48,812 bases of DNA from contig JAFGDV010000031.1 of assembly GCA_016931955.1 (NCBI GenBank), forward strand, positions 1-48,812, read 5' to 3'. Position 1 is the first letter of the stretch. Each line of letters begins with the position of its first letter. This document shows, piece by piece, positions 46,098-48,812 of the stretch. The stretch comes from Candidatus Altarchaeota archaeon. Its GTDB lineage: Archaea; Altiarchaeota; Altiarchaeia; IMC4; QMZM01. The notes beneath the pieces were generated by a model. The model worked only from the letters and a program-made list of their open reading frames with translations, did no database searches and was not told the origin of the DNA. Made by a program: the position numbers and the translations under genes.

Positions 46098-47819
46098 CTA
46101 GCCGATGTAGTAGTATTCTCCGCTCTTCTTTTGTTCTCTATCCTTAACTGAGCCTTCCTTGTTGGCTCTTGGTCTGCCCGTTTCCGGATCGCGTCTGAAT
46201 GTGACGTTCATCTTTTTCAGGAATTGGTTCATCCCTGCCCTCGGGCTAAGGGGCTCTGAAGCCTTTCCGTTAACGCCGGAAACGCCTTCGAAGACCATCA
46301 ATTCATCTGATAGGTAGTCAATCAATAGGATGTCGTGTTCCACTATGAGGACTGAGACCTCGTTGTCTATTGCGAACTTCTTCAGGTATTTACCGAGGGC
46401 CAGCCTCTCTTCGACGTCCAAGTAGGCTGAAGGCTCATCCAGGAGGTATAGGTCTGCTTCCCTTGAAAGACAGTCAACGATAGCCACCTTCTGGAGTTCG
46501 CCGCCGCTTAGCTCATCAACTTTCCTATCAATCATGTGCGTCAGATTGAATCTCTGAACCAGCTCAGGCTTCAGTTTCAACGAGTTCACGGTTACGGGCT
46601 GAGGTCTAATGTACTGCGGCTTATAGGATATCTTCGCCTTCAACCCTACGTCCAAGTTATCCGCTTCTATGTCGCCTGCCAGCATCCTGACGAAGGTCGT
46701 CTTACCTGTGGCGTTAGGCCCCAGTATTCCGAGGATTTCAGGAGCATATAACACACCTGAGTTAATGGACAGCCTGAATCCGTCGTATTCCTTCACCAAA
46801 TCGGGGTAGGATAGTATCTCGTTTAGTTCCTTTTTCTCACTCGGCGGCCTTACCTCAAACCGGATTTCGTCCCTGAATCTGGTGTTCTCCGATCTAAGAA
46901 ATCCGTCAAGGTACTCGTTTATGCCGACTCGGACGCTTTTTATGTTCGATATTATCCCATATGCGCCGGGTTTCCCGTAGATTACGTGCACGTAGTCTGA
47001 CAGGTAATCTAAGACTATCAGGTCATGTTCTACCACGAAAACGTATCTGTCCTTTATTCCTCTGACGGCTTTTGCAACATTCAACCTCTCCCTGACGTCT
47101 AGGTAGCTCGAAGGCTCATCTAGGAGATAGATGCTAGCATCCTTTGTAAGGCATGCTGCTATCGCAAACCTCTGCAGTTCGCCGCCGCTTAACTCGTTAA
47201 CTTCCTTGCCTAAGGCGTTCCTCAGGTTCAGTGTTTCTATGATCTCCTCTAAGTTGCCTAATTCATCACCCTTTTCTAATACACCCCGAACAACGCCTCC
47301 AACGTGTTTAGGAATCGAGTCAACATATTGTGGCTTGTAGACTGCCCTGACCTCCTTGTTCCTCAGCTTCTCCACATAGGATTGTACCTCTTTCCCGCGG
47401 AAGCGCTCGATTATTTCCTCCCAGCCTGCCTCAGCCCCCAGATTCGGCTTCAGTTCGCCTGAGAGGATCTTCATGACTGTGGTCTTACCTATGCCGTTGG
47501 CTCCGACGATGCCAACGACGCCCTCCCGCGGAGTCGGCAGATTATAGAGCCTGAAACCGTTCACACCATACTGGTGTACTGGTCGACCGACTTCTTCTGG
47601 GAGATTGATTATGGTTATAGCACCGAATGGGCATTTTTTCACGCATATGCCGCATCCAGAACACAAGTCCTCAGCGATTACAGGCTTATTCGTTTCCTCG
47701 TCCACTACTATGGTCTCATCGCCGGTCTTAACCCTCGGACATATCCTCACACAGAGGAAGTTGCATTCCTTCGGCTTACAGCGGTCCTTGTTTAAGACTG
47801 CGATCCTCATCTCATCCAA
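46098..47819 (-). CDS. abce1: ribosome recycling ATPase ABCE1 (Rli1)
   Basis: This ATPase splits ribosomes after termination with aPelota or aRF1. The N-terminal Fe-S domain carries two cysteine clusters (CKPKECNFLCVRICPRVK and LCSGCGICVKKCPFGA). ABC domain 1 has Walker A GANGIGKTT, signature LSGGELQRF and Walker B IYLLDEPSSYLD. Domain 2 has Walker A GPNATGKTT, signature LSGGELQKV and LYLLDEPSAYLD. Hinge and helix-loop-helix segments are present. At 573 residues it is slightly short of the ~590 usual. It overlaps the upstream MBL gene by 8 bases. Confidence 0.96.
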   Translation of the reverse strand: MDEMRIAVLNKDRCKPKECNFLCVRICPRVKTGDETIVVDEETNKPVIAEDLCSGCGICVKKCPFGAITIINLPEEVGRPVHQYGVNGFRLYNLPTPREGVVGIVGANGIGKTTVMKILSGELKPNLGAEAGWEEIIERFRGKEVQSYVEKLRNKEVRAVYKPQYVDSIPKHVGGVVRGVLEKGDELGNLEEIIETLNLRNALGKEVNELSGGELQRFAIAACLTKDASIYLLDEPSSYLDVRERLNVAKAVRGIKDRYVFVVEHDLIVLDYLSDYVHVIYGKPGAYGIISNIKSVRVGINEYLDGFLRSENTRFRDEIRFEVRPPSEKKELNEILSYPDLVKEYDGFRLSINSGVLYAPEILGILGPNATGKTTFVRMLAGDIEADNLDVGLKAKISYKPQYIRPQPVTVNSLKLKPELVQRFNLTHMIDRKVDELSGGELQKVAIVDCLSREADLYLLDEPSAYLDVEERLALGKYLKKFAIDNEVSVLIVEHDILLIDYLSDELMVFEGVSGVNGKASEPLSPRAGMNQFLKKMNVTFRRDPETGRPRANKEGSVKDREQKKSGEYYYIG

Positions 47820-48441
47820 AGAACATATTATATGCTTTCTCTATATCGTCCCCCGAACCTATGGAGCCATGACCAGGATAAAGCACATCTATCCCCTCCC
47901 TCCTATGCAAGTCCAAGATCCTTAGAAGCGACTTCTCCAATTCACTCATACTCCCGCCGGAGAGATCGACCCTCCCTATTCCGTCGGCGAAGACCGTATC
48001 CCCAGAAAACAGTGACTTGGATTCTGGCTCATACAGGCAGATGCCTTCTATTGTATGCCCAGGGGTATGCATAATCTCCAACGTCGTTTTTCCCAGATCC
48101 ATCCTCTGTCCGTCAACAAGCCTCACATCTACCTTCATCTTAGGGGCCTCAGCAGAAAACCAATGAGCGAGAAGCCTTTCCTTGTCTCCCTTCTCCAGGA
48201 ATTCAACGCCGAGTTCGTGAACACACAACCTTGCTTTGGTTCTCTCCAAGATCCTCTTATTCCCGCCGACGTGGTCGAAGTGACAGTGCGTGTTTATCAG
48301 AAAATCGACTCCAACACCCAGTTCATCAATCCTCTGTAGGACTGGCCCCGGATTAATGCCTGAATCAATAACCGCTGTTTTCTCCCCAACAACGATATAG
48401 CAGTTGGAGTCGAAGGACTCGCTCAATACGGGATAAATCAT
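47812..48441 (-). CDS. MBL-fold (glyoxalase II-like) hydrolase
   Basis: This 209-residue metallo-beta-lactamase-fold protein has the binuclear zinc motif THCHFDHVGG (about residues 51-60), further ligands in HTPGHTIEGI and LFSGDTVF, and YPGHGSIG at the end. It resembles the small hydroxyacylglutathione hydrolase-like group, but archaea generally lack glutathione, so the real thioester or other substrate is unknown. It overlaps abce1, so the two are co-transcribed from upstream of 48441. Confidence 0.88.
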   Translation of the reverse strand: MIYPVLSESFDSNCYIVVGEKTAVIDSGINPGPVLQRIDELGVGVDFLINTHCHFDHVGGNKRILERTKARLCVHELGVEFLEKGDKERLLAHWFSAEAPKMKVDVRLVDGQRMDLGKTTLEIMHTPGHTIEGICLYEPESKSLFSGDTVFADGIGRVDLSGGSMSELEKSLLRILDLHRREGIDVLYPGHGSIGSGDDIEKAYNMFFG

Positions 48442-48812
48442 GTTAAGGATTAAGGATTCAGGCGATTTAACTTAGCTGAATCACATAGTACTTACAGCAG
48501 CTCTTTCAGTCATAACACCATTACATCACGCCGAGGTTGAAGCGACATTCGTCGCTAGCCCTCGCCTTAAACCAAATACCCAACATGCCGAGGTGGCAGA
48601 GCCGTGGGCACCCTTTTCTTAGCAAGAAAAGCGTGCATCAGCAAGACAGCGTTGCTGTCTTGTCTGACTCGAGACCGAAGGTCTCGCTCACGGAAAAGAA
48701 AGATCGCCGCTTAGCGTCGACAGATAAATCAACAACCACACCCTAAAGGGTGTGGTATGAACTTACAAAGTCGGCAAGTATGAGGCATTCATCTGCGACT
48801 TCAAAGTCGCAG
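48442..48812. repeat. gene-free region with an array of short hairpins (continues past window)
   Basis: No convincing gene is present. Near-perfect hairpins are at 48541-48556 (arms AGCGAC, loop ATTC), 48608-48636 (arms GCAC-C-CTTTTCTT with one mismatch, loop AGC), 48642-48662 (arms CAAGACAGC, loop GTT), 48670-48686 (arms CGAGACC, loop GAA), 48736-48755 (arms CCACACCC, loop TAAA) and 48793-48812 (arms CTGCGACTT, loop CA). ACGGAAAAGAAAGA (48690-48703) and CGCTTAGCGTC (48708-48718) also occur in the hisA hairpin cluster. The octamer GCCGAGGT occurs twice (about 48530 and 48587). The left 90 bases probably contain the promoter of the MBL-abce1 unit. Confidence 0.75.

Noticed and set aside
48587-48660. 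A tRNA-Leu/Ser-like 5' start (GCCGAGGTGGCAGAG, then AGCCGTGG resembling a D-loop)
   Set aside because: No matching D-stem 3' half, anticodon stem, T-arm (GGTTCGA) or acceptor 3' strand is present before the window end; hairpins interrupt it immediately. It could be a tRNA fragment, but it cannot be supported as a gene.
48432-48732. A 9-base match (GATAAATCA) between the MBL gene start and the hairpin array, as a possible third start duplication
   Set aside because: Only nine AT-rich bases match and no ribosome-binding region or further codons are shared, so it is much weaker than the hisA and DUF1667 cases.
48537-48746. A 69-codon open frame through the right-edge hairpin array
   Set aside because: It is composed largely of the hairpin arms, ends inside a hairpin loop, has no family similarity and no clear ribosome-binding region. 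Treated as chance.

Overview
The window is a gene-dense stretch of an archaeal chromosome. The archaeal signature genes are aIF6, eL31, eS1, uS15, ABCE1/Rli1, Trm5, TruD, KEOPS Pcc1, the Hef XPF-type helicase-nuclease, HerA, archaeal-type NadM, RibL-like FAD synthase, Cdc48, a class III type IV pilin with its peptidase, and an archaeosine-synthesis protein. Short AT-rich promoters, often divergent and close to the start codon, fit this. The lineage cannot be fixed from sequence alone; a euryarchaeal-grade, probably uncultured archaeon is my best guess.

Layout. 1-5062: a truncated, mosaic hypothetical gene, then an operon of an SPFH/stomatin-like protein, a 95-residue protein faintly like HxsD, and a membrane protein joining an Mrr-like nuclease fold to a PAP2 phosphatase. 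5063-16432: metabolism and transport, with chorismate synthase, the two fumarase subunits separated by an inverted GlpA/FAD-oxidoreductase/DUF1667 operon, a frameshifted cation:proton antiporter, a CaCA exchanger, EPSP synthase, a PH-SHOCT protein and TrpRS. 16470-23588: RNase HIII-like protein, MazG, TruD, Cdc48, Nnr and two unknowns. 23652-26369: the conserved RecJ/GAN - uS15 - Pcc1 - eS1 cluster. 26472-28090: pilin, prepilin peptidase and a coiled-coil membrane protein. 28180-35406: HisA, a FAH-family hydrolase, a RaSEA-ArcS fusion, a long coiled-coil/winged-helix protein and Hef. 35452-40297: a membrane protein, then PheA, chorismate mutase and HerA in one overlapping operon, then NadM, an EF-Tu domain II-like protein and an HtrA-like protease. 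40319-48441: DUF488, DUF763, HAD, aIF6, eL31, an unknown, RibL, Trm5, a toxin-antitoxin-like pair, ABCE1 and an MBL hydrolase. 48442-48812 has no convincing gene but a dense array of short hairpins.

The two strongest leads are these. First, one polypeptide (29800-31107) carries both the RaSEA radical-SAM half and the ArcS lysine-transfer motif PC-X3-KPY-X2-S-X2-H, so it may carry out both late steps of archaeosine formation. Second, clusters of short, near-perfect hairpins lie upstream of hisA (28921-29063), upstream of the DUF1667 gene (7438-7493) and at the right edge (48541-48812). The hisA and DUF1667 clusters lie between a duplicated gene start and the real one, so each creates a short leader ORF that ends at the true start codon. 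The hisA and right-edge clusters share sequence modules. This looks like a small dispersed hairpin element that inserts at translation starts.

Functional threads. Aromatic amino acid synthesis is scattered over three loci (aroC, aroA, chorismate mutase-pheA). Translation and tRNA modification are heavily represented (TruD, Trm5, Pcc1, archaeosine, TrpRS, aIF6, ABCE1, ribosomal proteins). DNA repair is represented by Hef, HerA, the RecJ-like protein and the RNase HIII-like protein.
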